Below, one piece after another: positions 18,706 to 30,355 of a stretch of DNA of 64,000 bases. The notes beneath the pieces were generated by a model. The model saw nothing but the letters and a program-made list of their open reading frames with translations, was not told the origin of the DNA and ran no database searches. The position numbers and the translations under genes were made by a program. This stretch comes from Saccharospirillum sp. (GTDB taxonomy: Bacteria; Pseudomonadota; Gammaproteobacteria; Pseudomonadales; Natronospirillaceae): the NCBI GenBank assembly GCA_022565595.1, contig JAIUML010000005.1, forward strand, positions 1 to 64,000, given 5' to 3'. How positions within the stretch are numbered: the stretch's first letter is position 1; every line of letters starts with the position of its first letter.

Positions 18706-19125
18706 TCAGGAGTCATCAGGCAGGCGTGTCGCATAGCTGACACGGTGAAAACCCAATTGCCCTACGGCATCCAATGCAAAAATCATGGCCTGATGCGGCG
18801 CCTTGGCATCCCCGGTAATGATCACGACCTGGTCACGATTGCTGCCGGCAACCTCTTCCAGTGCGCGCTTGAGAGTTTCCACGTCATGGCGCAGCAGAGG
18901 TGTGTTGTTCACGGCGTAGTTGCCCTGGGCGTCGACCAGTATTTCCAGAGGTCGCTCATCGCCCAACACAGCCGAGCTTGAACTTTCCGGCAGGTCAATT
19001 TGCAGTTGGGTTTCACGAGTGAAGGTGGTGGACACCATAAAGAAGATCAACAACAGAAACACCACATCGATGAGCGGTGTCAGGTTAACCTGAACTTCTT
19101 CCTGGCGGCTGCGTCTAAATCGCAT
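18706..19125 (-). CDS. exbD: ExbD/TolR-type biopolymer transport protein
   Basis: 139-residue inner-membrane protein with one N-terminal membrane segment (about 11-33) carrying the proton-relay aspartate in NLTPLIDVVFLLLIFF. A periplasmic domain follows. With the upstream ExbB it forms a proton-driven motor. In the lpxK context this pair is the exbB-exbD of PA2982-2983 type, whose partner (TonB or another) is not in the window. Confidence 0.92.
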   Translation of the reverse strand: MRFRRSRQEEVQVNLTPLIDVVFLLLIFFMVSTTFTRETQLQIDLPESSSSAVLGDERPLEILVDAQGNYAVNNTPLLRHDVETLKRALEEVAGSNRDQVVIITGDAKAPHQAMIFALDAVGQLGFHRVSYATRLPDDS

Positions 19126-19133
19126 GGATCACC

Positions 19134-19748
19134 TCAGGAAACATTGCTGTCGGAGTGCAGGGCATCAACCAGACGAGCACTGTTCTGCTCCATATTGATT
19201 AAAAGCTCGTCTACACGACGGGTCAGAGCACGGTGAAAAATCAGGGCAGGTATGGCCACACTCAACCCGGCGGCTGTGGTAATCAAGGCCTGGGAGATAC
19301 CTCCGGCCAGGACACCTGTGTTACCAGTGCCCTGTATCATGATGGCGGTAAATACCTCGATCATGCCAAAAACCGTTCCCAGCAGACCCAACAAAGGAGA
19401 AATGGCGGCAATGGTTCCCAGGGTACTGAGGAACTTCTCCATATCGTGAGCTGCATGGTTACCGGCTTCCTGAATCGCATCCTTCATGGCATCTCGGCCA
19501 TGCTTGGAGGCAGCAATGCCGGCAGACAGGACGTAACCAAAGAGGCTGCTGCTTTTAAGCTCCTTGAGTTTGGTCCCATCAAGCTCGTGATTCTTGATCC
19601 ACATCCAGACCTTGGGTAGCTGGTCTTTTGGCATAATGCGGGACATGCGCAGCGCCCAATAACGCTCGACTGTTATGGCAATGGCCAATACGGAACACAG
19701 GATGATGGGAATCATCAACCAGCCGCCTGCTCTTATGATTTCAAACAC
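19134..19748 (-). CDS. exbB: ExbB/TolQ-type biopolymer transport protein (MotA/TolQ/ExbB channel)
   Basis: 204-residue inner-membrane protein with three membrane segments (about 8-30, 108-135 and 155-180). The SPLLGLLGTVFGMIEVF segment is the family hallmark. The GTG at 19748 is preceded by a perfect AGGAGG, so I reject the upstream ATG at 19805, which would add 19 residues and lacks such a site. It lies eight bases before exbD and downstream of comEC. Confidence 0.93.
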   Translation of the reverse strand: MFEIIRAGGWLMIPIILCSVLAIAITVERYWALRMSRIMPKDQLPKVWMWIKNHELDGTKLKELKSSSLFGYVLSAGIAASKHGRDAMKDAIQEAGNHAAHDMEKFLSTLGTIAAISPLLGLLGTVFGMIEVFTAIMIQGTGNTGVLAGGISQALITTAAGLSVAIPALIFHRALTRRVDELLINMEQNSARLVDALHSDSNVS

Positions 19749-19832
19749 TGAGTTACCTCCTGAAAGACGGCGGTAATTTAACACATTCAGCGACAAAACA
19801 GACAACCCTGATCAGGAGAAATGTGCGTCTTT

Positions 19833-22061
19833 TCACTCATCTTTGGCTTGTAACAATCTTAATCGAAAATCGCTCGACCAATGTCTGACATCCACTTCTC
19901 CCTGGTGAATGCGAATTTGTAGTGTGCCCAGCTGCGCAGTGTTGTACAGCGGTCGGTTGTTCTCGGATAGCCACTCCCTGAGGTGATCGCCTGGCCAACG
20001 CGGGCGAGCGCGGTCAGCTCCGCTAACCGCCAATATTGCCGAGGGGTTGGCAGCAAGGAAGGCTTGAGCACTGCTGCTCGGGCTGCCGTGATGCCCCAGC
20101 AAGTGCACCGCCAGGGGAAAAAGGTCGGCATGCTCCTGTAAAAGCCAATACTCGACGAAACGACTGGCATCGCCCGTCAGCAGGACCGGGCCAGCAGAGG
20201 TGGGAATCCATACCAGACAGGAACGATCGTTGGCATCACGTTGCAAAGCTTGTGGAATGCCGATTGCGGTAAAGCGCTCGGTGACATTCTTCATACCCTG
20301 ATGGCAATCCTGCCAACCATTCAGCCGGGTCTGTTCCGCCAGAACATCAGGCTCGCCGCTCCAACGGCTGGCTTGCGGCCAGGTCTGTGCAAACCAGCCT
20401 GCGCCACCGGCATGATCCATGTCTGAATGACTGATGATCAGACCATTCAGTTTGATTCCGTGTCGTCGGAGCCAGGGCTGAAGACGCTGCTCAGCCAGGG
20501 ATCGTTCGCCCCAATGAGCTGCAGCATCGTATAGCCAGGTTTCTCCAGGCCACTGCAGTAAAATCGCCTGACCGTGCCCAACATCAAAAAGCGTCATGCG
20601 AAACTCACTGGACTGCTCCACAGGCTGCAAAGCCATCCAGAATGCCAGAGCAGCAAGGCTACCGAACAACCAGCGCTGCTCCGATCTGAATAGTTGACTG
20701 AACAGCAGCAACAGAAAACTACAGAACAGCCCCCATAGAGGCCAGGAAAGTGATGGTGATTCAAGGTAACCGCTCGCCACCCAGGACAGCACCTCAAGCC
20801 CCTGGCGGACCAGAAGCTCGTAGATGCCCATAGCACCCCACTCGCCAACAAGCAATATCAGCAGACTCCAGGGCAGAACAACAAGGGTGACCAGTGGAAT
20901 CATGATCAGATTTATCAATACCCCCAGGGGGTGCAGATAAAAACCGAACAGCATGGAAACCGGCACCATAAAGAGGCTGATGCCCAACTGCGAATAGAGT
21001 GCAAGCTGCCAGGCCCCTAAACCCTGATCACGCCAGCGATTCGCCTGACCCAATAAAATCCAGACAAGGCCAAAGCTGAGCCAGGCGCCCGCTGCGAGCC
21101 AGGCCTGAGGCTGATAGAGGGCCAGCGCCGTTGCGGCCATGGCGAGGAGCGTGAAACGGCCCAGCTTGAGCCCAAGTGCCAGTAACACCAGGGGTATCGA
21201 CATCATAATCCAGGCTCTGATGCCGGGATAACCAAAGCCGGTCAAGGCAACATAGCCCCCTGCCCCGGCCATTACGGCCAGGCAGCGCAGCCAGACCAGG
21301 GGCAAGACGCCGAACAGCCCGGTGCGGTGCAACACTGGCAACAACAACCACAACCAGGCCGCGACCATGCCAACATGCATGCCGCTGACGACGAGCAAGT
21401 GCCGTACCTGCGCCCGATTGAATAGCTCAGCCAGGTCAGCGGGTAAAGCGCTGCCCCAGCCGAGCGCCAGGGCGGACCAGACCGCGCGAACCTGATCGTC
21501 CTCGAAGTGTCCGGCTACTCGATGAAACAACCTGTCGGCAACCCCGGGCTGGGCAGAAACAGACTCCAGGTCAACCAGGGACGCCAGGGCATCGATACGT
21601 TCGGTAAAATAGTAGCGAGTCTGATTAAACTGACCGGGAATCAATTGCCCCACGGGTTGTCGTAAACGCCAAAGACCAGAAAGGCAATCGCCCGGCATGA
21701 CGCTCTGATGGGCAGGCAAAGACACTCTCACCTGCCGTAAAGACAGACTTTCTGGCTGACTCGACACCTGCGCAACCAGTAGCTGATAATGATCGTATTG
21801 ACGAGCTGGAGCCCTGACACAGAGCGTCAATGATACCGTCTGATGTTGCCAGATTCGTTCGAGGCTATGGCTTCGCTCGCCTTCCAGACGCAGCAAAAGC
21901 AGGATCAGCAGAGCGAGGAGCCCTGCCAACACCAGAGGTTTTCGACCATAAAACCCAAATACTGGAACAGCCAGAATCCAGGCCGAATAAAGCCCCCAAT
22001 AAAACCATAACCAGGGCGTGCATAGACAGAGTAAAGCCGCCCCGATCCATCCCTTCGGCAT
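19833..22061 (-). CDS. comEC: ComEC/Rec2-family DNA uptake channel
   Basis: 742-residue polytopic protein: an N-terminal hydrophobic part with DUF4131, the Competence membrane domain in the middle (HLLVVSGMHVGMVA, PGIRAWIMM), and a C-terminal metallo-beta-lactamase-like domain with SHSDMDHAGG and LLTGDASRF. The family carries single-stranded DNA across the inner membrane in natural transformation. With pilZ on the left it hints at, but does not prove, competence. It reads toward exbB and is divergent from the DUF2062 gene. Confidence 0.92.
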   Translation of the reverse strand: MPKGWIGAALLCLCTPWLWFYWGLYSAWILAVPVFGFYGRKPLVLAGLLALLILLLLRLEGERSHSLERIWQHQTVSLTLCVRAPARQYDHYQLLVAQVSSQPESLSLRQVRVSLPAHQSVMPGDCLSGLWRLRQPVGQLIPGQFNQTRYYFTERIDALASLVDLESVSAQPGVADRLFHRVAGHFEDDQVRAVWSALALGWGSALPADLAELFNRAQVRHLLVVSGMHVGMVAAWLWLLLPVLHRTGLFGVLPLVWLRCLAVMAGAGGYVALTGFGYPGIRAWIMMSIPLVLLALGLKLGRFTLLAMAATALALYQPQAWLAAGAWLSFGLVWILLGQANRWRDQGLGAWQLALYSQLGISLFMVPVSMLFGFYLHPLGVLINLIMIPLVTLVVLPWSLLILLVGEWGAMGIYELLVRQGLEVLSWVASGYLESPSLSWPLWGLFCSFLLLLFSQLFRSEQRWLFGSLAALAFWMALQPVEQSSEFRMTLFDVGHGQAILLQWPGETWLYDAAAHWGERSLAEQRLQPWLRRHGIKLNGLIISHSDMDHAGGAGWFAQTWPQASRWSGEPDVLAEQTRLNGWQDCHQGMKNVTERFTAIGIPQALQRDANDRSCLVWIPTSAGPVLLTGDASRFVEYWLLQEHADLFPLAVHLLGHHGSPSSSAQAFLAANPSAILAVSGADRARPRWPGDHLREWLSENNRPLYNTAQLGTLQIRIHQGEVDVRHWSSDFRLRLLQAKDE

Positions 22062-22119
22062 GTAGCCATTGCTCCTTCAACTGTGCATAATGCGCTTCCT
22101 TTCTACATTACTCGTCGCC

Positions 22120-22683
22120 ATGCCCCGCCGTACTCTGCAAAAATGGTTCCCTCATCCTGAGCGCTTCAAGCACCATCCGAGCCTTAAACGCTTTGGCAAG
22201 GGTTTGCATGAACCCGGTATTTGGCATTTGAACCGACGCAGTGTAGCCCGCGCATTTGCTATTGGCCTGTTCGTGGCCATGTTGCCTATTCCTTTCCAGA
22301 TGCTGGTAGCGGCTCTACTTGCCATCTGCCTGACGGCCAATCTGCCCATCTCGGTTGCCCTTGTCTGGGTAACCAATCCGGCTACCATGCCATTGATATT
22401 CTATGGGAGCTATTGGGTCGGCGCGAACCTTTTGGGCGGAACTGTGATCTCGTTCGAAGTTTTACAGGGCAAGGGGTTGCTCAAGAAGCTGGTGTTCGAC
22501 CTCTACGGACCCATGTTGCTTGGCGGGGTATTCATTGGCTCTTTGCTGTCAATCACGGGCTATTGGGCCATGAGTGGCATCTACCACTGGCAAGTCAGAT
22601 CCAATCGACGGCGTCGAGACCGTAATCGACACCTGCGCCGTGGCCTTTGGCGAAACAAGAACACTGAAGATACTCAGGAATGA
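22120..22683 (+). CDS. DUF2062 membrane protein
   Basis: 187-residue protein with about three membrane segments. AFAIGLFVAMLPIPFQMLVAA and NPATMPLIFYGSYWVG are the DUF2062 core. Function unknown. MPRRTLQKWFPHPERF at 22120 is the usual family start; an ATG at 22090 in the same frame is possible. The same gene lies between comEC and lol genes in Pseudomonas. Its 3' end overlaps the lolD 3' end by 10 bases. Confidence 0.85.
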   Translation: MPRRTLQKWFPHPERFKHHPSLKRFGKGLHEPGIWHLNRRSVARAFAIGLFVAMLPIPFQMLVAALLAICLTANLPISVALVWVTNPATMPLIFYGSYWVGANLLGGTVISFEVLQGKGLLKKLVFDLYGPMLLGGVFIGSLLSITGYWAMSGIYHWQVRSNRRRRDRNRHLRRGLWRNKNTEDTQE

Positions 22684-23372
22684 TTGTTCGTTAGTGTCAG
22701 CATATGGCCTTGCTTTAATCGAAATTGATGCGGCATTTGCTGCGCCCATTCCTGGTTATGAGTCACAATGATAAAGCTGGCATCGAAATCTCGATTCAAT
22801 TCCAGCAGCAATTGATGCACCTGCTCCGATGTTGAATCATCCAGATTACCCGTTGGCTCATCCATCAATACTACCCTGGGCTGATTGATCAAGGCTCGGG
22901 CTATTGCCACCCTCTGGCGCTCACCGCCAGACAACTCTGCCGGGCGATGCCTGGCGCGATCGGCAAGGCCCACACGTGCCAACAACTCACGCGCCTCCTG
23001 CCTCGCCGCAGGCGAAGACTTGCCTGCGATCGCCCGGGGCAGTAAAACATTTTCTTCTGCGCTGAATTCAGGCAAGAGATGATGAAATTGAAAGACGAAA
23101 CCCATGTGACTGTTGCGCAAGGCTGCTCGAGCGCGATCTGATAATTGCGTCAGCGCCTGGCCGGCCATGTAGACATCGCCCTGGCTGGGCTGGTCGAGCC
23201 CGGCCAGCAGATTCAATAAGGTGGTTTTGCCGGAGCCGCTGCTGCCAACGATGCTGACCAGTTCACCGGAGTGAATGGCAAAGTCAACATCGCTCAGTAC
23301 CTTCACAGTTTGAGGGCCCAATTTGAATTCGCGACTGACCGATCGACAGGACAGCACCTCTTCACGACTCAT
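22674..23372 (-). CDS. lolD: Lipoprotein-releasing ABC transporter ATPase
   Basis: 232-residue ATPase that powers extraction of outer-membrane lipoproteins from the inner membrane. Walker A is GSSGSGKTT (42-50), signature LSGGERQRVA, Walker B VVLMDEPTGNLD. FQFHHLLPEFSAEENVLLP is characteristic of LolD rather than MacB. It overlaps the upstream lolC/E by 11 bases, so they are surely one unit. Confidence 0.95.
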   Translation of the reverse strand: MSREEVLSCRSVSREFKLGPQTVKVLSDVDFAIHSGELVSIVGSSGSGKTTLLNLLAGLDQPSQGDVYMAGQALTQLSDRARAALRNSHMGFVFQFHHLLPEFSAEENVLLPRAIAGKSSPAARQEARELLARVGLADRARHRPAELSGGERQRVAIARALINQPRVVLMDEPTGNLDDSTSEQVHQLLLELNRDFDASFIIVTHNQEWAQQMPHQFRLKQGHMLTLTNNHS

Positions 23373-24606
23373 AACGCAGTGCCTCCGCAGGTGACAGACG
23401 CGCGGCGCGCCAGGCTGGATACAGCGTAGCCAGAACGCTGATAATAAAGGTGCTGATGGCTACCAGGCGGACGTCTTCCCACAGCAACTGAGAGGGGATA
23501 TAACTGATGAAGTAGACATCGGCACTGAGGAACTGAATGTTCAGGACGCGCTCGATCCAGGCGATGATGTCGCTTACATTCAAGGCGCCGATGATGCCGA
23601 GCAAAACCCCCAGTGCGATACCAATGAGGCCAATGGCCGTACCCTGAACAACAAAGATGCCCATAATCTGCATGCGCCTGGCACCCAGAGTCCGCAATAT
23701 GGCAATCTCACCCTGTTTGTCGGTGACCATCATCACCAGACTGGAGACTATATTGAACACAGCCACAGCGATGATCATGAACAGCAGCAAACCGACCATG
23801 CGTTTTTCCATCTGGATGGCCTGAAACAGATTTCCCTGGGTTCGAGTCCAGTCACTGACCTGAAAGCGCCCACTCAGCTCCCGCCCTGCATCGACAGCAA
23901 TGCGTCGAGCATTGAACAGGTCGGTCACCTTGACATGTACACCGTCGACCGCATCGCCATAGCGCAACAGCAAACCCAGGTCGTTCATATGAACCACGGC
24001 AAGGTTGGCATCCAGCTCGGCACCGACGGCAAAGGTACCCACCACTTCAAAGCGCTTGAAGCGTGGGTTGATACCCGCCAGGTTGACGGTGACTTCCGGC
24101 ACCATGATGGTGATTCGATCACCAACACCAACACCGAGACTGCGTGCCAGACTGTCACCCAGAACCATGCCGAAGGCACCCGCCTGGAGATCTTCCAGGC
24201 GGCCACTGGTGATGTGCTGTGGCAGAATGGATACCTCAGCGAGAGTGCCTGGCTCGACACCGCTGACCAGAGCACCGCGGGTTTGCAAAGGCCCTACGAG
24301 CATGCCCTGGCTTTCCGTGTAAGGGCTGGCCCCGAGCACATCCGGATGCTGGCGGACAATTTCGGCGACCTCCTGCCAGTTGCTCATTTGCCCCTGTTGC
24401 GACAGAGTGGCATGAGGAATCATTCCGAGAATGCGATTTCGTAGCTCTCTGTCAAAGCCGTTCATGACAGAAAGCACTATAATAAGGACCATGACGCCCA
24501 GGGTGAGGCCAATCATGGACACACCCGAGATAAAGGAGATAAAGTGGTTTCTACGCCGAGCGCGCAAATAGCGCAGGCCAACCAGTAACGGAATGTTATT
24601 CAGCAT
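23362..24606 (-). CDS. Lipoprotein-releasing system permease, LolC/LolE family
   Basis: 414-residue permease with one N-terminal membrane segment, a large periplasmic domain and three C-terminal segments (FtsX fold). The N-terminal LLVGLRYLRARRRNHFISFISG is typical. Only one such gene is present instead of the lolC-lolD-lolE triplet, so a homodimeric LolF-type transporter is possible; the PRFKRFEVVGTF region corresponds to the loop that contacts LolA in LolC. The ATG at 24606 (MLNNIP) matches family starts; the frame is open to 24642. Confidence 0.9.
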   Translation of the reverse strand: MLNNIPLLVGLRYLRARRRNHFISFISGVSMIGLTLGVMVLIIVLSVMNGFDRELRNRILGMIPHATLSQQGQMSNWQEVAEIVRQHPDVLGASPYTESQGMLVGPLQTRGALVSGVEPGTLAEVSILPQHITSGRLEDLQAGAFGMVLGDSLARSLGVGVGDRITIMVPEVTVNLAGINPRFKRFEVVGTFAVGAELDANLAVVHMNDLGLLLRYGDAVDGVHVKVTDLFNARRIAVDAGRELSGRFQVSDWTRTQGNLFQAIQMEKRMVGLLLFMIIAVAVFNIVSSLVMMVTDKQGEIAILRTLGARRMQIMGIFVVQGTAIGLIGIALGVLLGIIGALNVSDIIAWIERVLNIQFLSADVYFISYIPSQLLWEDVRLVAISTFIISVLATLYPAWRAARLSPAEALRYES

Positions 24607-24698
24607 GGCGCGCATTAAACCATTGCGCCACAAACATGCCAAGCGGATTTAACGGCCCATTTTGCGGCTTTTCATAGGACTGACAACGAGAGGGCACT

Positions 24699-25235
24699 AT
24701 GGAATCTGACCGACGTGATTACTTCAGGGTTACTGATACCGCCTACCTGAGCGCCGTACCCTTTGACTCGAACAAGCCTGCGATCGAGGATTACTTTCCG
24801 GAACTGCACCAGATTGCTGTCATGCGTGAGTTCGAGCGCGTCAATCAGGAGTATTACGACTTTCTGGACAGGGTCAAGGACGCTGCCGTACGCAAATTGA
24901 TGGGGCTGTTCAATGAAAAACTGGAGCTGATGACCCGCTATTTGCACATCTCCGACATCAAGGACCTGCGCCTCGACGCCCAACGCATCGATATTGGCGA
25001 AGGCGGCTGTTCAGGCGTTTTTGCTCAGGCTTTCGCCGTAGGAGATGAACTGGCTCTGGCGGTCATTTTTACGCCGAGTTACGTCTCTCTTTTTTGCCGC
25101 GCCCGGGTAGTACAGGTGACCGAAGATGCCGACGGCAAGCGGCTTCATCTCGAATTCCGGCATCTGGCTGAAGCTCAACGACAGGCACTGACTCGCCATA
25201 TGTTCAAGGTTCAGGCACAAAGCCGAATGCAATAA
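24699..25235 (+). CDS. PilZ-domain protein, probable c-di-GMP receptor
   Basis: 178-residue protein whose C-terminal half is a PilZ domain. It starts ESDRRDYFRVTDTAYL; the RRDYFR arginines and the DIGEGGCSG motif (about 97-105) are the two c-di-GMP binding elements, here split by a helical insert of about 75 residues. Output unknown. A homologous gene follows lolE in Pseudomonas (the PA2989 position). Unlike pilZ at 280, this protein keeps the binding residues. Confidence 0.82.
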   Translation: MESDRRDYFRVTDTAYLSAVPFDSNKPAIEDYFPELHQIAVMREFERVNQEYYDFLDRVKDAAVRKLMGLFNEKLELMTRYLHISDIKDLRLDAQRIDIGEGGCSGVFAQAFAVGDELALAVIFTPSYVSLFCRARVVQVTEDADGKRLHLEFRHLAEAQRQALTRHMFKVQAQSRMQ

Positions 25236-25316
25236 TACCAACACAAAAAATAAAGCTGTCGTTCGTCAGTTCATGTATACTTCTCGCCCTTTTTTATTTC
25301 CGAGCTTTTATAGGCT

Positions 25317-26378
25317 ATGACTGACCTCTTTTTTCCCGCCGAATGGCACAAGCAGGATGCCATTCTGCTGACCTGGCCACACCAGGAAAGCGACTGGCGT
25401 GAACACCTTGCCGATGTTGAGTCGGTTTACCTCGATATTCTGGGTCAACTCAGTCACAGCCAGGATATTCTGATCCAGTTGCACCCCACCATTGATTTCG
25501 ACAGCCTGAGCAAGCGTTTTGAGCAGGAAGGCATCAATCAGGCTCGATGCCACCTGATCCCCTTGATCAGTTCCGATACCTGGGCGCGAGACCATGGGCC
25601 CATCACTGTGCTGAAAGCGGGGGCACCTTGCCTCTATGATTTCACCTTCAACGGCTGGGGCGGCAAATTCAATGCCGAGCTGGACAACGCCTTGAATCGC
25701 GGCATGGTTGAAAAGGGTATTTTCGATGCGCCAATGGAAAGCATCGATTGGGCAATGGAAGGCGGCAGCGTCGAGTCCGACGGCGCCGGCACATTGATGA
25801 CCACGCGCCAATGCCTGCTCAATGCCAATCGCAATGGCCCTGCCACTGAGGCCGATGTCGCCCAACGCCTGAAGCAGTGGTTCGGTGTTGAACAGATCAT
25901 CTGGCTCGAATCTGGCGCTCTGCAAGGCGATGACACCGATGCACACATCGACACCCTGGCTCGCTTTGCGCCCAATCAGCGCCTTGTCTACCAAAGTTGC
26001 GACAATGCCCAGGACCCACATTACAACGCACTGAAACAAATGGAATCTGAATTGCAGCAGGCCAGAACGCTAACAGGAGAGGCTTACGAACTGATCGCCC
26101 TGCCCTGGCCAGACGCCCAATTCAACGAAGCCGGTGAACGCCTTCCTGCCACTTACGCCAACTTCTTGATTTGCAATCAGGTAGTGCTGGCACCCTGCTA
26201 CGGCGTTCGCCAGGATGAAAGCGCCCTGACTGCTCTGGGCAGAGCGTTCCCGGAACATCGCGTCATTGGCATCGATTGCCGTGCCTTGATCGAACAATTC
26301 GGTAGCCTGCACTGCATCACCATGCAATTGCCTGAGGGTACCGTGAATCGACGCTGGCTTGATCGAGACGAAGCCTGA
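25317..26378 (+). CDS. Agmatine/peptidylarginine deiminase family enzyme
   Basis: 353-residue guanidine-modifying enzyme of the porphyromonas-type PAD family. Seen: DTWARDHGPI with the substrate-binding aspartate, MEGGSVESDG, GDDTDAHIDTLARF with the catalytic histidine region, and the nucleophile cysteine in GSLHCITMQLP near the C-terminus. Agmatine deiminase (agmatine to N-carbamoylputrescine) is the likeliest activity; no aguB partner gene is adjacent, so the substrate remains open. It is preceded by a weak site, and its 3' end faces the helicase gene at three bases. Confidence 0.85.
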   Translation: MTDLFFPAEWHKQDAILLTWPHQESDWREHLADVESVYLDILGQLSHSQDILIQLHPTIDFDSLSKRFEQEGINQARCHLIPLISSDTWARDHGPITVLKAGAPCLYDFTFNGWGGKFNAELDNALNRGMVEKGIFDAPMESIDWAMEGGSVESDGAGTLMTTRQCLLNANRNGPATEADVAQRLKQWFGVEQIIWLESGALQGDDTDAHIDTLARFAPNQRLVYQSCDNAQDPHYNALKQMESELQQARTLTGEAYELIALPWPDAQFNEAGERLPATYANFLICNQVVLAPCYGVRQDESALTALGRAFPEHRVIGIDCRALIEQFGSLHCITMQLPEGTVNRRWLDRDEA

Positions 26379-26381
26379 AGG

Positions 26382-29408
<3,027 letters not shown>

Positions 29409-29445
29409 GGGGGAAAGCCACAAGGGTATGGTTTCCAGAATCAAC

Positions 29446-30003
29446 TCAGCGATCTCGTTCAAAATGAGCACTGGTCGCTTGATGATAGGCCTGCTCCAGA
29501 ATGCCTTTGGCGCTCAATATGGCATCGGCAACGGAGCGGGCCACTCCTTGACCGCCCGCCACTGACGAAACCCAATCGGCAATGGACAACACCCGTTCGT
29601 AGGCATCTGCCGGTGCCATGGCAACACCGCACCAGGTCATGGCTGGAATATCCACCATGTCATCACCGACAAAAGCGCATTGCTCGGCAGCCAGCCCCAA
29701 CTCTTTTGCCAATGACGCCAGGCACTGACGCTTATCCCTGGTTCCCGGGTAATAACGTCTAATGCCCAGATCTCTCATTCGGGCAGCCACCATGGCACTG
29801 CGCTTGGCACTGATCACTGCCACCTCAACGCCCATATCCTGTAACAACTTAAGGCCGACACCATCTCGAACATGAAACGCCTTGATGGTTTCGCCTTCCG
29901 CGGTGTACAACAACTGCCCATTGGTCAGAACACCATCGACGTCGAACGCAACCAGACGTATAGCGGCCATCGATTCTATCTGTGATCTGGTCAGTGCTGA
30001 CAC
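29446..30003 (-). CDS. kdsC: 3-deoxy-manno-octulosonate-8-phosphatase
   Basis: 185-residue HAD-type C0 phosphatase converting Kdo-8-phosphate to Kdo. Motif I is VAFDVDGVLTNG (about 18-29), motif II SAKRSA, motif III/IV CAFVGDDMVDIPAM. It lacks a cap domain, as usual for this tetrameric enzyme. It follows the small HTH protein at nine bases on the same strand and converges on kdsA, the enzyme one step earlier. Confidence 0.93.
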   Translation of the reverse strand: MSALTRSQIESMAAIRLVAFDVDGVLTNGQLLYTAEGETIKAFHVRDGVGLKLLQDMGVEVAVISAKRSAMVAARMRDLGIRRYYPGTRDKRQCLASLAKELGLAAEQCAFVGDDMVDIPAMTWCGVAMAPADAYERVLSIADWVSSVAGGQGVARSVADAILSAKGILEQAYHQATSAHFERDR

Positions 30004-30012
30004 GGCGGCTCC

Positions 30013-30246
30013 TTACCCGAAAAGATCGTGATCAGAAGCGCTACTTTGAACATCATCATCCAACCAGTGCGCTGGTTTACTGAACGTCTGTTCTATCTGA
30101 CGTGCCAAACGTGCGGTGATTTTTTTCCGTCCTTCCGTCAGGGCTTCAGCCTGTGCCGGCTCAATCCCCAAACAATAGGCGAACTCCTCGGTGCCTATGG
30201 CATTTTCGGCCAGCAATTGCTGCAGTTTTTGTTTCTGGTTCTGCAT
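30013..30246 (-). CDS. Small helix-turn-helix-like protein (XRE/HigA type)
   Basis: 77-residue protein, MQNQKQKLQQLLAENAIGTE at the start. EFAYCLGIEPAQAEALTEGRKKITARLARQIEQTF resembles a Cro/XRE helix-turn-helix followed by a dimer helix. The C-terminus is acidic. No toxin partner is adjacent. The frame is open to 30639, but that part lies over ppiD on the same strand in another frame and behind a terminator, so the start at 30246 is preferred. It may be co-transcribed with kdsC, nine bases downstream. Confidence 0.65.
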   Translation of the reverse strand: MQNQKQKLQQLLAENAIGTEEFAYCLGIEPAQAEALTEGRKKITARLARQIEQTFSKPAHWLDDDVQSSASDHDLFG

Positions 30247-30270
30247 ACTGTGGTTCGCTCGTACCTGCCT

Positions 30271-30300
30271 AAAAAAAGCCGCATGGCGGCTTTTAAAAAA
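30271..30300 (-). terminator. Terminator after ppiD
   Basis: AAAAGCCGC (30274-30282) and GCGGCTTTT (30286-30294) pair around ATG, with A/T runs on both flanks. A second perfect hairpin (TTGCGGCC/GGCCGCAA, 30319-30336) lies between it and the ppiD stop but has no T-run. Confidence 0.75.
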
Positions 30301-30355
30301 GTCTATTTGTACCGACCCTTGCGGCCAGGGCCGCAAAAAAGACCGGATAACAGGA

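Noticed and set aside
25308-26039. 243-codon frame opposite the deiminase gene
   Set aside because: Shadow of a gene with intact catalytic motifs.
30319-30336. Perfect hairpin TTGCGGCC/GGCCGCAA after ppiD
   Set aside because: No T-run on the 3' side of either strand, so not called a terminator.
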